Shown: positions 16,866-25,498 of the stretch, piece by piece
Layout of the letters: each line of letters begins with the position of its first letter
How positions within the stretch are numbered: position 1 is the first letter of the stretch
Origin: Flavobacteriaceae bacterium
GTDB lineage: Bacteria > Bacteroidota > Bacteroidia > Flavobacteriales > Weeksellaceae
Direction: 5' to 3'
Length of the DNA stretch: 64,000 nt
Assembly (NCBI GenBank): GCA_018260565.1
Contig: JAGLAZ010000004.1
Span: 97,467 to 161,466, forward strand
Translations under genes and position numbers: made by a program
Notes under the pieces: model-generated
Told to the model about the DNA's origin: nothing
What the model saw: the letters and a program-made list of their open reading frames with translations, nothing else
Databases searched by the model: none

Positions 16866-18704
16866 ATGAAGCGCTTAATTCTTTTTGTTTTATTAACAGC
16901 ATTTAGTTGTATATATTCCCAACAATCTGCCTATTATCAGCAATTTGCAAATTATAAAATGGATATTGAGGTAGATGCTAAAAACTTCACCTACCAAGGA
17001 AAACAAACATTAGATTACTCCAATAATTCTCCGGATGAATTGCGCACAGTATATTTCCATCTGTATTGGAACGCATTCAAACCGGGGTCTATGATGGATC
17101 AAAGAGTATCAAACCAAGGTAAAAACGGAGATTACAGACTACAACGAGACGGTATTTCTCGCCTTGCATCCATCCCAAAAAGTGAGGAAGGTGCACAAAA
17201 TATCCACTGGATTAAGCAAAACGGCAAAAATCTTAAATATGAAATCCAGGGAACCATCATGAAGGTGGAACTATCCGAAACTATTAAGCCAAATTCCAAA
17301 ACCACCTTTACTATGGAATGGGACGCCAATATCCCGATGCTAATTCGCCGTGCTGGGCGAAATAACCGTGAAGGTATAGATATGACTATGACGCAGTGGT
17401 ATCCCAAAATTGCGGAATATGATTATGACGGTTGGGCAACATTTGATTATATAGGAAGAGAATTTCACGCTCCTTTTTCTAATTATGATGTCCATATTAA
17501 GATTGATAAAGACTACATTATAGGTGCTGGAGGAGTTTTACAAAATCCATCTCAAGTAAAAGGATATGAAAAAAATTCAAAAATTAATGCCGATACTAAT
17601 TCTAAACTCGATTGGCATTTTACAGCAAATAATATTTTAGATTTTGCATGGGCAGCAGACCGAGATTATACTATAGAAAGTTTTAAAGCAGAGCAAGGCC
17701 CTATTATTTATTATGTATATCAAAAATCTGATAAAACTAAATTTTGGGAGCAAACTAAACCTTATATAGCCAAATTTTACAAAATAATGGCTGAAAATTT
17801 TGGCAAATATCAATATCCAAGCTACTCCTTTATACAGGGTGGGGACGGAGGAATGGAATATGGAATGTGTACAATGATTTTAGGCGAAGCGAAGAATTTA
17901 GAAGGTCTATTGGGACTAATGGTACATGAAGGTGGACATTCCTGGAACCAGCAAATTTTGGCCTATAATGAAAGTGTCCGGCCCTGGATGGATGAAGGTT
18001 TCACTAGCTATTATGAGGATCTTGTAATGGACACATTTTTTCCAAATCCCGGAAACAAAAATCCTTTTTCTGGCAACATCAATGCGTATATCAATTTTAC
18101 AAAAAGCGGAATAGAGGAACCGGCAGCATGGCTGGGAGACCACCATGACAATGCTACAGCTTATACCTACGCCAGTTATATTAAAGGGGAGCTTTTTCTG
18201 GTGCAATTGAGCTATATAATGGGAGAAGAAGAAATGAAAAGATCGATGAAGGAATTTTTTGAAACTTGGAAACTAAAACATCCTTCTGACAGAGACTTAA
18301 TGCATATTTTGCAAAAAAATAGCGGAATGGATCTTACATGGTTTAGAAATTATTGGATCAATACTACCAAGACCATAGATTACGCAATACAATTCGTAGA
18401 GGAAGATGGCTTCTCCACTAAAATAACATTCTCTAATAAGGGCACGGTTCCTATGCCTATTGATTTTACTGTTAGATCCAATTCTGGCAACCAAAACTTC
18501 CATATTCCTCTAAGCTTAACCCATACTTGGAAAAAATCTGACAGCAGCTTAGGAAAATTTACATCTCTTCCATATTGGACATGGACACAAAAAGAGTATA
18601 CCATAAGCCTTCCCATAAAAAAAGCGGAAATAATTTTGATTGAAATAGATGCCTCTGGAAGATTAGCGGATGTAAATCCTACCGATAACCTTTATAAGAA
18701 ATAG
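16866..18704 (+). CDS. M1-family zinc metallopeptidase, exported
   Basis: A 612-residue exported peptidase. The first 18 residues form a signal peptide (LILFVLLTAFSCIYSQ). The zinc site is HEGGH at 354-358 with the third ligand Glu377 exactly 18 residues later in MDEGFTSYYE, the M1 spacing. A GGMEYG segment upstream corresponds to the substrate-binding GxMEN motif. It would trim N-terminal residues from peptides in the periplasm or at the surface. It precedes coaX by 34 bases, probably without functional connection. Confidence 0.9.
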   Translation: MKRLILFVLLTAFSCIYSQQSAYYQQFANYKMDIEVDAKNFTYQGKQTLDYSNNSPDELRTVYFHLYWNAFKPGSMMDQRVSNQGKNGDYRLQRDGISRLASIPKSEEGAQNIHWIKQNGKNLKYEIQGTIMKVELSETIKPNSKTTFTMEWDANIPMLIRRAGRNNREGIDMTMTQWYPKIAEYDYDGWATFDYIGREFHAPFSNYDVHIKIDKDYIIGAGGVLQNPSQVKGYEKNSKINADTNSKLDWHFTANNILDFAWAADRDYTIESFKAEQGPIIYYVYQKSDKTKFWEQTKPYIAKFYKIMAENFGKYQYPSYSFIQGGDGGMEYGMCTMILGEAKNLEGLLGLMVHEGGHSWNQQILAYNESVRPWMDEGFTSYYEDLVMDTFFPNPGNKNPFSGNINAYINFTKSGIEEPAAWLGDHHDNATAYTYASYIKGELFLVQLSYIMGEEEMKRSMKEFFETWKLKHPSDRDLMHILQKNSGMDLTWFRNYWINTTKTIDYAIQFVEEDGFSTKITFSNKGTVPMPIDFTVRSNSGNQNFHIPLSLTHTWKKSDSSLGKFTSLPYWTWTQKEYTISLPIKKAEIILIEIDASGRLADVNPTDNLYKK

Positions 18705-18738
18705 CAATTTTGCGTAGTATTTATTTAATATCATTTCA

Positions 18739-19497
18739 TTGAAATCAATAGTAGTTAATATTGGAAATACCAACATTCGTTTTGGGTATTTCATTGGAGA
18801 AGAGTGCCACAGTTCTTGGATTCTTAATACCAAACCGTACGAAACGAGTGATGAATTACTGCTACATTTTCATATGATGTATCAGGCTCATGATATCATT
18901 GAGAGCGATATTTCACAATGTATTATTGGTTCCGTGGTTCCACAGCTTACTCGGGATGTCGCCCGCGCACTTAATAAGCTGCACCAAAAAACTCCCATTC
19001 TCGTAGATCGATCCACTAAATCAATTGTAGAAGCCAAATCCAAGCAAATGGGGACGGATATTTATGCAAATCTTGTGGCTGCACACACGCTTTATCCCAA
19101 AAGAAAAAAAATAATATTAGATTTTGGCACTGCACTCACAGCCAGTTGTATTGATGAATCTGGTGACACGCTCGGGGTAATTATTGCACCAGGTATCATT
19201 ACATCACTTAATTCATTGGTGGGACAAACTGCCCAACTCCCGGAAATAGAGCTAGTACCTCCGCCGAAGGTTTTAGGTCTCGATACGGTTTCTTGTATGC
19301 AGAGCGGTATGGTGTATGGCTTTCTCGGGATGGTAGAGGGTTTTATAGACCGAATAAACGAGGAAGTAAAGGATACCTGTTTCGTTATCGCTACTGGTGG
19401 CGTTTCCCATGTATATAAACCTCTTACTTCTAAAATAGATGTGACAGATAAACTGCATACCTTAAAAGGTCTGTATATTTTGGGCAATTCCAAATGA
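18739..19497 (+). CDS. coaX: Type III pantothenate kinase
   Basis: A 252-residue kinase for the first step of coenzyme A synthesis. The start is a TTG; no ATG fits the family's N-terminus. Recognisable parts are NIGNTNIRFG, SKQMGTDIYANL, DFGTALTAS, GVIIAPGI and the VIATGGVSH segment. The first motif normally reads DxGNT, but residue 7 is Asn here. The second aspartate motif (DFGTA) is intact. Its stop overlaps the next gene's start by four bases (ATGA). Confidence 0.9.
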   Translation: MKSIVVNIGNTNIRFGYFIGEECHSSWILNTKPYETSDELLLHFHMMYQAHDIIESDISQCIIGSVVPQLTRDVARALNKLHQKTPILVDRSTKSIVEAKSKQMGTDIYANLVAAHTLYPKRKKIILDFGTALTASCIDESGDTLGVIIAPGIITSLNSLVGQTAQLPEIELVPPPKVLGLDTVSCMQSGMVYGFLGMVEGFIDRINEEVKDTCFVIATGGVSHVYKPLTSKIDVTDKLHTLKGLYILGNSK

Positions 19498-20231
19498 AAA
19501 AACTGGGAATTATAGGCTGTGGCTGGACATTTACAAAGAATTTAGATCTTTTACAAAATCATTTTGACCTTGTGGTAAGCACCACTACACCGCTAAAATT
19601 AGAATATTTTCAAGCTAAAAACTGTGTAGCCTATGAGTTGGATTTCTCCAGACCTTCTACATGGTCTTGCATTCCCGATTTTTTATCCTGCGAAAGCCTT
19701 TTAATTGGCCTTCCTGTGAGTCGCACAAGAGATGACGCTAAACGAGATTCTACTTTATACGCTGCCCTAAAAAATTATCCGGGCAAAATTTATAAATTAT
19801 CTTCCACTGGAGTTTACCCATCCCAGCATGGAATTTATACAGAAAAATCTTCCATTTCAGACGGACTATTAGCAGATGCTGAAAATCTGTTTTGGGGATT
19901 TTTTCCAGATGGAAAGATTCTTCGGTTGGGAGGATTAATGGGTGGTGATAGAAAACTTAACAACTTTACAAAGCGTTCAGATCCTTCCTTTTTGGGTAAG
20001 CAAGTTAATTATATACACTATGAGGATGTGGCGAGGGCCTTTATTTTTATAGAATATGAAAATCCTTCATTAAAAGTATATAATGTAGTTGCTCCGGAAC
20101 ATCCCACCGTTTCTCAAATACTGGAGGTTGATGGAGATTTAAATTCTGAAAACAGACTTATTATTCCTCAACATCTTGAAGACTTAAAATTTAAATGGAA
20201 TTATCCAGATCCAAGGACTTTTGCTAAGTAA
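19494..20231 (+). CDS. NAD(P)-binding SDR/epimerase-like protein
   Basis: A 245-residue protein with an N-terminal Rossmann start (KKLGIIGCGWTF) and sequence typical of extended SDR relatives of the YeeZ type: LLIGLPVSR, YKLSSTGVYP, ILRLGGLMG and VNYIHYEDVARA. These proteins look like nucleotide-sugar epimerases but their substrates are mostly unknown. It is translationally coupled to coaX by a four-base overlap. Catalytic assignment is not possible from the sequence alone. Confidence 0.75.
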   Translation: MKKLGIIGCGWTFTKNLDLLQNHFDLVVSTTTPLKLEYFQAKNCVAYELDFSRPSTWSCIPDFLSCESLLIGLPVSRTRDDAKRDSTLYAALKNYPGKIYKLSSTGVYPSQHGIYTEKSSISDGLLADAENLFWGFFPDGKILRLGGLMGGDRKLNNFTKRSDPSFLGKQVNYIHYEDVARAFIFIEYENPSLKVYNVVAPEHPTVSQILEVDGDLNSENRLIIPQHLEDLKFKWNYPDPRTFAK

Positions 20232-20392
20232 GACCTAAGTATTTATAAAAGAAGTATCTTGAAATAGCCAAGTATCATCTTTTTAAACCCATTAAAGTAT
20301 TGGAGGAATTAGGTCTTTCTTGTAGTACTTTAAATATTTTATCAAAAATTGTATCCCAAAACTTTTTGTAAATATTTTCATTTAGGGCGTTC

Positions 20393-20437
20393 CCTCGTTC
20401 TTTTTCCACCTCTATTGCCTTTTTAAAAAGAACGAGG
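20393..20437. repeat. 13-bp perfect hairpin in the convergent gap
   Basis: CCTCGTTCTTTTT and AAAAAGAACGAGG pair perfectly around a 19-base loop. It directly adjoins the element at 20446-20508. The AT half of the stem with a GC half resembles a terminator without a proper T-tail. Confidence 0.7.
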
Positions 20438-20445
20438 TCGGGCTC

Positions 20446-20508
20446 CGGGCAGTCGCTCTTTTTTCCCGAGCTAAGTCCTTCAAAAAAAGGAGCTCCAACA
20501 GTGCCCTC
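20446..20508. repeat. Structured intergenic element, copy C (divergent)
   Basis: Outer arms GGGCA/TGCCC enclose inner arms GCTCTTTTTT/AAAAAAAGGAGC around a loop of about 15 bases. The inner stem with its T-run, A-run and AGCTCC flank closely matches, in reverse orientation, copies A (40811-40892) and B (46944-47023). This suggests one family of small structured elements, here the least similar member. Confidence 0.5.
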
Positions 20509-20721
20509 CGCCATCACGCTAGAAGTGTTCGGTGGGAAAGAGCACTAACAAAAATTCTATTTTTCTAAATAATTTAAATGTAAGAGGTCTTTTATCTTTA
20601 AAAGTGCAAATTTCTTTAAAAACCTTTTAATAATTTACTCAGTACATTTTATTGCTGTTTACTAAATTTAAATAGTTAAGACAAAATTGATATTAGAAAA
20701 TTGGAACTGATTATGGAAAAA

Positions 20722-21156
20722 TTATATCCTCCTTAACCTAAAAAATTCTTTAACAATTTCTCCGCACTCTTTTTCAAAAATCCCACTGGTTACTTCAGTT
20801 TTAGGATGCAATTGTACACCGGCATTTCTATAACCTCTCTTTTCATCCGCAGCACCTATCACCACCTTGGAAATTTGAGACCAATACAAGGCACCGGCAC
20901 ACATTATACAGGGCTCTAAAGTGACATATAAAGTGCAATTCCTTAAATATTTTCCTCCAATGGCTTCTGCGGCGGCTGTTATTGCTAGCATTTCGGCATG
21001 TGCTGTAACATCAACCAAGGCTTCCGTTGAGTTTCTTCCTTTAGCAATAATTTTATGTCCAGAGACTATTAAAGCGCCTACTGGAATTTCTCCTAAAACA
21101 AAAGCTGCCTCAGCTTCCGCTAAGGCAATTTTCATAAAATATTCATCAGTAAACAC
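20722..21156 (-). CDS. tadA: tRNA adenosine(34) deaminase TadA
   Basis: A 144-residue zinc deaminase that converts A34 to inosine in tRNA-Arg(ACG), allowing wobble decoding. The zinc site is complete: His53-Ala-Glu55 in AHAEMLA with Cys83 and Cys86 in EPCIMCAGA. The start is a GTG (VFTDEYFMKIAL); an ATG seven codons later would remove part of the first helix. It follows the PBP1A gene by eight bases and is the last gene of the ricT-gldH-PBP1A-tadA group. Confidence 0.93.
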   Translation of the reverse strand: MFTDEYFMKIALAEAEAAFVLGEIPVGALIVSGHKIIAKGRNSTEALVDVTAHAEMLAITAAAEAIGGKYLRNCTLYVTLEPCIMCAGALYWSQISKVVIGAADEKRGYRNAGVQLHPKTEVTSGIFEKECGEIVKEFFRLRRI

Positions 21157-21164
21157 GGAACTGT

Positions 21165-23558
21165 TTATTGGTTAAAATCAACCTCATCCTCCTTATTCAG
21201 TTCCTTATTAAGGTTTTCGGTAGAATTTCCATTGTTATTTTTTTTGGATGATCCTGTAGTTGGTTTTGGTTCGTAAATAACAGGATTTTTAGCTTCCTCA
21301 TAGCTTTGCAGGCCGCCTTCATCTCCATATCCAGATTTCAACCCACTTAAATCTCCACATCCGCCGGACCAGTCGGCAGGTTTTACAAATTTGTCATCCG
21401 GAGAAATTTCCAAGCTTTTATCAGCCCATATTTTTTTCATAAATATCGCCCATATAGGAAGAGCCATCTTGGCACCCTGCCCTTCTCCAGTAGCATAAAA
21501 GTGAGCAGATCGATCTTCCCAACCTACCCAAACAGCTGTAGCGAGTTTTGGAGTAATTCCTATAAACCATCCATCAGAATTGTTTTGTGTAGTACCTGTT
21601 TTGCCTGCGATTTCTACCGCTTGGCTTATTCCTCTTCTTCTTAATTCTCCTGATGCTGTCCCGAAATCTGCTACGCCCTTCATTAACTCTATCATAGTAT
21701 AGGCATACAGCTCATTCATTTTTTCTTTGATCTCAGGCTTTGTTTCTTTAATTACTCTACCATTGGCATCCTCCACACGCCATACCATTTCGGGTTTATT
21801 ATAATTTCCATAGTTCGCAAATGTAGAATAGGCACCCAACATTTCATATAGCGATATGTCTTCTGAACCAAGAGCAACTGCAAGTTGGTTTGTTGGCATT
21901 TTGGTAGTTACACCTAAATCATGAGCCAGCTGAACCACTTTGTTGGGGCCCGTCATTTCCATTAAACGTACCGCCACTGGATTTTGTGATTGTGCCAAAG
22001 CTTCTCTTAAAGTTAAAGAACCCCCTCTACCAGGTACCTTGTAACCACCTTTATTATAAGTATCGTTTGAAACAGAACTGCATGGTGTCATATTATTATA
22101 CATAATGGCTGCCAAATAAACAAATGGTTTAAAAGTAGAGCCCACCTGCCTTTTCCCCTGCTTGATATGATCATATTGGAAATGTTTCCAATCAATACCT
22201 CCTACCCAGGCTTTTATTTCTCCTGTTGTAGGATTCATACTAAGGAGTGCTGCCTGTGCAATTTGTTTATGATATCTAATGCTATCCCACGGGCTCATCT
22301 CTACTTCTTCTTCTCCTTTCCAGGTAAAACGAGAAAGTTTAGTAGGAGTTTTGAATTCCTTCATGATTTCTTCTGGAGATACATTGGCAGCTTCCAGCTG
22401 CTTGTATCGCCCTGTCCTTCGCACAGCCTGCATCATTATGCCATCTATTTCTTTGCTGTTAATATGATAAAAGGGAGCATCTTTTCGTCCCCTTTGCTCA
22501 CTATCAAAAGAGCGCTGAAGATCTATCATATGTTCTCGTATAGATTCTTCGGCATAATGTTGTAGTTTACTGTCTAAAGTAGTATAGATTTTTAATCCAT
22601 CTCTATACAGATTTACGGATTTGCCTGTTTTCTTTTCGTACTCTTTTAGATAACCTTCTATTTCTTTCCGGAGGTAATACTTGTAATATGCTCCATACCC
22701 ATCTTCCTGCAAATTTTGAATAGGATGAAAATCTGTTACTAAAGGCTGAGCTATGGCTTGAGAATATGCATTTTGGTCTATATATCCTTTTTCTAACATT
22801 TGTTTTATCACCACATCTCTTCTCTCCTTGGATGTAGTAGGGTTACGAAGGGGGTTATTTTTAACCGGTGCCTCCAGCATTGCCACAAATGTTGCAGATT
22901 CTGGAAGGCTTAGCTGTGAAGCCGATTTATTAAAATAAATCTTACTGGCCATTTCTATCCCTTTGGCATTATTAACAAAATCAAATTTGTTGAAATACAG
23001 TGTTATAATCTCCTCTTTAGTATAGCGTTTTTCTAGACTTACGGCAACTACCCATTCTTTTAATTTTTCAAAAACTCTCTGGAATCTGTTTTGGGAAGCA
23101 CGGCCAGTAAAAAGTAATTTTGCAAGCTGCTGTGTTATAGTAGATCCTCCACCACGCTCACCTTGAAAAAATAAAGCCCTACCGATAGATTTTAAATCAA
23201 TTCCACTATGTTTAGTAAATCGTTCATCCTCTTTTGCTTGTAAAGCATACACCAAGTGTTTGGGAAGTTGCTGGTAGGTAACAGGTTTTGTTTTTTCTTT
23301 TTCAAATTTTGTTAAAAGGACACCGTCAGCTGAATATACTTCGGAGGAAACAAAAATGTCAGGATTTTCAAGTTCTCGCACATCTGGCATATCACCTAAA
23401 AAACCTTGAGAAATGGCGAAAAATAAAAGAGCTAAACCTCCTATTAATAATGATAGACCGATCCAAATAAAACGAACCACCTTACGCCATCCCTTGTTTT
23501 TACGAGGTTCCGGCGGCAATGGAAATTTTTGGGTGGGGTTGGGTTGCGACTGCGTCAT
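21165..23558 (-). CDS. mrcA: Bifunctional penicillin-binding protein 1A (class A PBP)
   Basis: A 797-residue murein polymerase. A cytoplasmic N-tail precedes one membrane anchor (FIWIGLSLLIGGLALLFF). The glycosyltransferase 51 domain follows, with EDERFTKHSGID and GGSTITQQLAK. The transpeptidase domain has STFK as the SxxK motif, SQN and KTGTTQ. It builds and cross-links peptidoglycan at the outer face of the inner membrane. The open frame extends 18 codons further upstream into gldH, but the ATG at 23558 gives the normal N-terminus. The C-terminal tail is Asn/Lys-rich. Confidence 0.93.
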   Translation of the reverse strand: MTQSQPNPTQKFPLPPEPRKNKGWRKVVRFIWIGLSLLIGGLALLFFAISQGFLGDMPDVRELENPDIFVSSEVYSADGVLLTKFEKEKTKPVTYQQLPKHLVYALQAKEDERFTKHSGIDLKSIGRALFFQGERGGGSTITQQLAKLLFTGRASQNRFQRVFEKLKEWVVAVSLEKRYTKEEIITLYFNKFDFVNNAKGIEMASKIYFNKSASQLSLPESATFVAMLEAPVKNNPLRNPTTSKERRDVVIKQMLEKGYIDQNAYSQAIAQPLVTDFHPIQNLQEDGYGAYYKYYLRKEIEGYLKEYEKKTGKSVNLYRDGLKIYTTLDSKLQHYAEESIREHMIDLQRSFDSEQRGRKDAPFYHINSKEIDGIMMQAVRRTGRYKQLEAANVSPEEIMKEFKTPTKLSRFTWKGEEEVEMSPWDSIRYHKQIAQAALLSMNPTTGEIKAWVGGIDWKHFQYDHIKQGKRQVGSTFKPFVYLAAIMYNNMTPCSSVSNDTYNKGGYKVPGRGGSLTLREALAQSQNPVAVRLMEMTGPNKVVQLAHDLGVTTKMPTNQLAVALGSEDISLYEMLGAYSTFANYGNYNKPEMVWRVEDANGRVIKETKPEIKEKMNELYAYTMIELMKGVADFGTASGELRRRGISQAVEIAGKTGTTQNNSDGWFIGITPKLATAVWVGWEDRSAHFYATGEGQGAKMALPIWAIFMKKIWADKSLEISPDDKFVKPADWSGGCGDLSGLKSGYGDEGGLQSYEEAKNPVIYEPKPTTGSSKKNNNGNSTENLNKELNKEDEVDFNQ

Positions 23559-23592
23559 GCTACTCTGTGTGTATTGCAAAAGTATTGTAAAA

Positions 23593-24057
23593 TTATTTTT
23601 GTTTTCTAGCAAAAATAACCCCTAATTTTTCTGTGCCTGGTAGGGCTGGTGTCCGCATAGCGTGGTAGATATCTAACTCAATATTTTTTCCTTTCACAGG
23701 AGATAAAGTAGGGAGATAATTAAGATATATTGTCCGCGAGCTACTACTTCCTTCTCCTAACCAAATCCCGGAAGACTCTGCCAGTATATAGTTTAATGTA
23801 TCCCTACGCAAAAGCTTACCATCTACCTTTAAATTGACAAAATACCGAATATTTGCATATGGATAAGAAGTAGAATGTTTTAATACTAAATCAACTTCTA
23901 CTGCCTCACTTGGTGCTGCTAGATTTAGTTTAACAGGTTTTTTGGCATCCCATGGAGACCCTGTTTCAGCGAACTTTTCATTTATAATTCCTTTATCGCA
24001 AGAAGACAAAAGACCTCCTAAAGCAAGTAAAAAAATAATTCTAACATGTTTAGCCAT
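23593..24057 (-). CDS. gldH: Gliding motility lipoprotein GldH
   Basis: A 154-residue lipoprotein: signal peptide with LLSSC lipobox, then a beta-rich domain (NIRYFVNLKVDGKLLRRDTL, GIWLGEG, ELDIYHAMR) characteristic of GldH. GldH is one of the Gld proteins linked to gliding and type IX secretion in Flavobacteriia, though its molecular job is not settled. The order ricT-gldH-PBP1A is the usual one in this class, which supports the call. It overlaps ricT by eight bases. Confidence 0.9.
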   Translation of the reverse strand: MAKHVRIIFLLALGGLLSSCDKGIINEKFAETGSPWDAKKPVKLNLAAPSEAVEVDLVLKHSTSYPYANIRYFVNLKVDGKLLRRDTLNYILAESSGIWLGEGSSSSRTIYLNYLPTLSPVKGKNIELDIYHAMRTPALPGTEKLGVIFARKQK

Positions 24058-25321
24058 TAGAAGGTTTATTTCTTGATTTAAAAAAGACTTTGCCCTTTAC
24101 ATTTGTATTAGGTTTAGGCCCTTGCTTTTGTACTGTATTTTCTGGAGCAGCATTTTCTATGACCTGTTTCTTTTTATTATATGAATTTGATTTAGAACCT
24201 TCTTTAAAATTGGTATTAACTTTTGCTTTTCTATGATGTTTTTTCTCAAAACGGTCAACACTATTTTCTTGTATTAAATCTACAGATTTTTTTTCAACAG
24301 GCTTCTGAACATACTCTTCTAGAGCAGGGCATTTTTCACCTTTCGCATTTAATTCTAAAAAACGAGTTACTGTCTTAGTGTCCAAATCATACCACGCCAT
24401 TGACTTATCAGCATATGCAAACCACATTTTACCTTTAAAAACATCTATTTTTATACAAAAAGCCTTTCCTTTCTCTGTAAGTAATTGAGAATTTGATGGT
24501 GGAAAATGACTTAATGAATCCATATAGCTATCCAATTCATAATTAAGACAGCATTTCAATTTCCCACATTGCCCCGCAAGTTTTTGAGGATTTATGCTCA
24601 GTTGCTGATAGCGTGCAGCATTGGTGTTTACACTGCGAAAGTCTGTAAGCCAGGAAGAACAGCAAAGTTCTCTACCACAAATACCGATACCTCCCAGTTT
24701 TGCTGCTTCCTGCCGAAAGCCAATTTGCCGCATATCAATTTTTGTCTTAAAAGTAGTGGCAAGATCTTTTATTAACTGTCTAAAATCAATCCGAGTTTCT
24801 GAAGTGTAAAAAAATATAATTTTGGCTCCATCTGCTTGAAATTCCACATCAGAAATTTTCATTGGCAAGCGGTGAGCTTCTGCTAGTCTGCGGGCCTCAT
24901 TTTGAACAGCACGCTCTTTTTCACGAAAGAAATGCCAATCTTCAATATCTTTTGCATTAGACAGACGATATATTTGTAAAATTTCCTCGTCCTTAATATC
25001 CTTTTTTCTTTTTTGTATCGCCACAAGCTCTCCTACAAGGCTTACAATACCTACATCATGTCCCGGCGAGCCTTCTACTGTGACTATCGTTCCAGGACTA
25101 AGTGGAAGATTTTTATTGTTTTTAAACAGAAGTTTCCTATCATTTTTAAAACGAACTTCCACAAGATTACAATCTTCCTTTTTATTAGAAGTAACTCCGG
25201 ATAACCAATCAAAAACGCTTAATTTATAGCTGTTTCCACATATATCCGTCTTACCACAAGGTTCTATTTTTGATGTAGAGCATGCGGCTCCATCCGATGA
25301 TGGCTTGCAACCACAACTCAT
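24050..25321 (-). CDS. ricT: PSP1-domain protein, RicT-like
   Basis: A 423-residue cytosolic protein with a PSP1 domain in the middle: VEGSPGHDVGIVSLVG, KIIFFYTSETRIDFRQLIKDLA and the cysteine-rich GICGRELCCSSWL followed by QCGKLKCCLNYEL. In Bacillus, RicT (YaaT) acts with RicA and RicF in an Fe-S complex that tunes RNA processing; whether the partners exist here is unknown. The last 90 residues are low-complexity and Lys/Asn-rich. It is the first gene of the operon, with a TAnnTTTG box 18 bases upstream. Confidence 0.87.
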   Translation of the reverse strand: MSCGCKPSSDGAACSTSKIEPCGKTDICGNSYKLSVFDWLSGVTSNKKEDCNLVEVRFKNDRKLLFKNNKNLPLSPGTIVTVEGSPGHDVGIVSLVGELVAIQKRKKDIKDEEILQIYRLSNAKDIEDWHFFREKERAVQNEARRLAEAHRLPMKISDVEFQADGAKIIFFYTSETRIDFRQLIKDLATTFKTKIDMRQIGFRQEAAKLGGIGICGRELCCSSWLTDFRSVNTNAARYQQLSINPQKLAGQCGKLKCCLNYELDSYMDSLSHFPPSNSQLLTEKGKAFCIKIDVFKGKMWFAYADKSMAWYDLDTKTVTRFLELNAKGEKCPALEEYVQKPVEKKSVDLIQENSVDRFEKKHHRKAKVNTNFKEGSKSNSYNKKKQVIENAAPENTVQKQGPKPNTNVKGKVFFKSRNKPSNG

Positions 25322-25339
25322 AATTTTTAATTTAATTCA

Positions 25340-25347
25340 CAAAATTA
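25340..25347 (-). promoter_or_regulatory. Putative -7 box for ricT-gldH-PBP1A-tadA
   Basis: Minus-strand TAATTTTG fits TAnnTTTG and lies 18 bases before the ricT ATG. No TTG stands at normal -33 spacing. Confidence 0.35.
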
Positions 25348-25498
25348 CATTAATTGATTGATTTAGGAAGAAATGGTCTTATCCAATTACTATTATTCTT
25401 TACATAACGAAAAACTACGATTTAGTAAAATTTAACATTTAATTCACTTTCATTTTTAATTTTCGATTATATTTACTGAATATTAAATCTATTATTTC

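Larger units (their letters stand above)
20232..20721. other. 490-base convergent gap holding a structured element
   Basis: Between the SDR-like gene and tadA, which converge. The middle holds two GC-rich hairpin structures, listed separately. An 80-codon minus-strand open frame crosses them (20275-20517) but its composition follows the repeat and it has no family resemblance. From about 20540 to 20721 the DNA is plain AT-rich with nothing I can identify. Confidence 0.5.

Noticed and set aside
19092-19493. 133-codon minus-strand open frame opposite coaX
   Set aside because: Antisense shadow of a conserved gene, with no credible start context.
20275-20517. 80-codon minus-strand open frame in the convergent gap
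   Set aside because: It crosses two perfect or near-perfect hairpins and its residues follow the repeat composition. No family resemblance, no ribosome site, no promoter box.
22167-22565. 132-codon plus-strand open frame opposite the PBP1A gene
   Set aside because: Cys/His/Phe-rich reverse-strand translation of a conserved transpeptidase region.
23559-23612. N-terminal extension of the PBP1A frame
   Set aside because: The extra 18 codons overlap gldH and precede an ATG that gives the normal cytoplasmic tail plus anchor.
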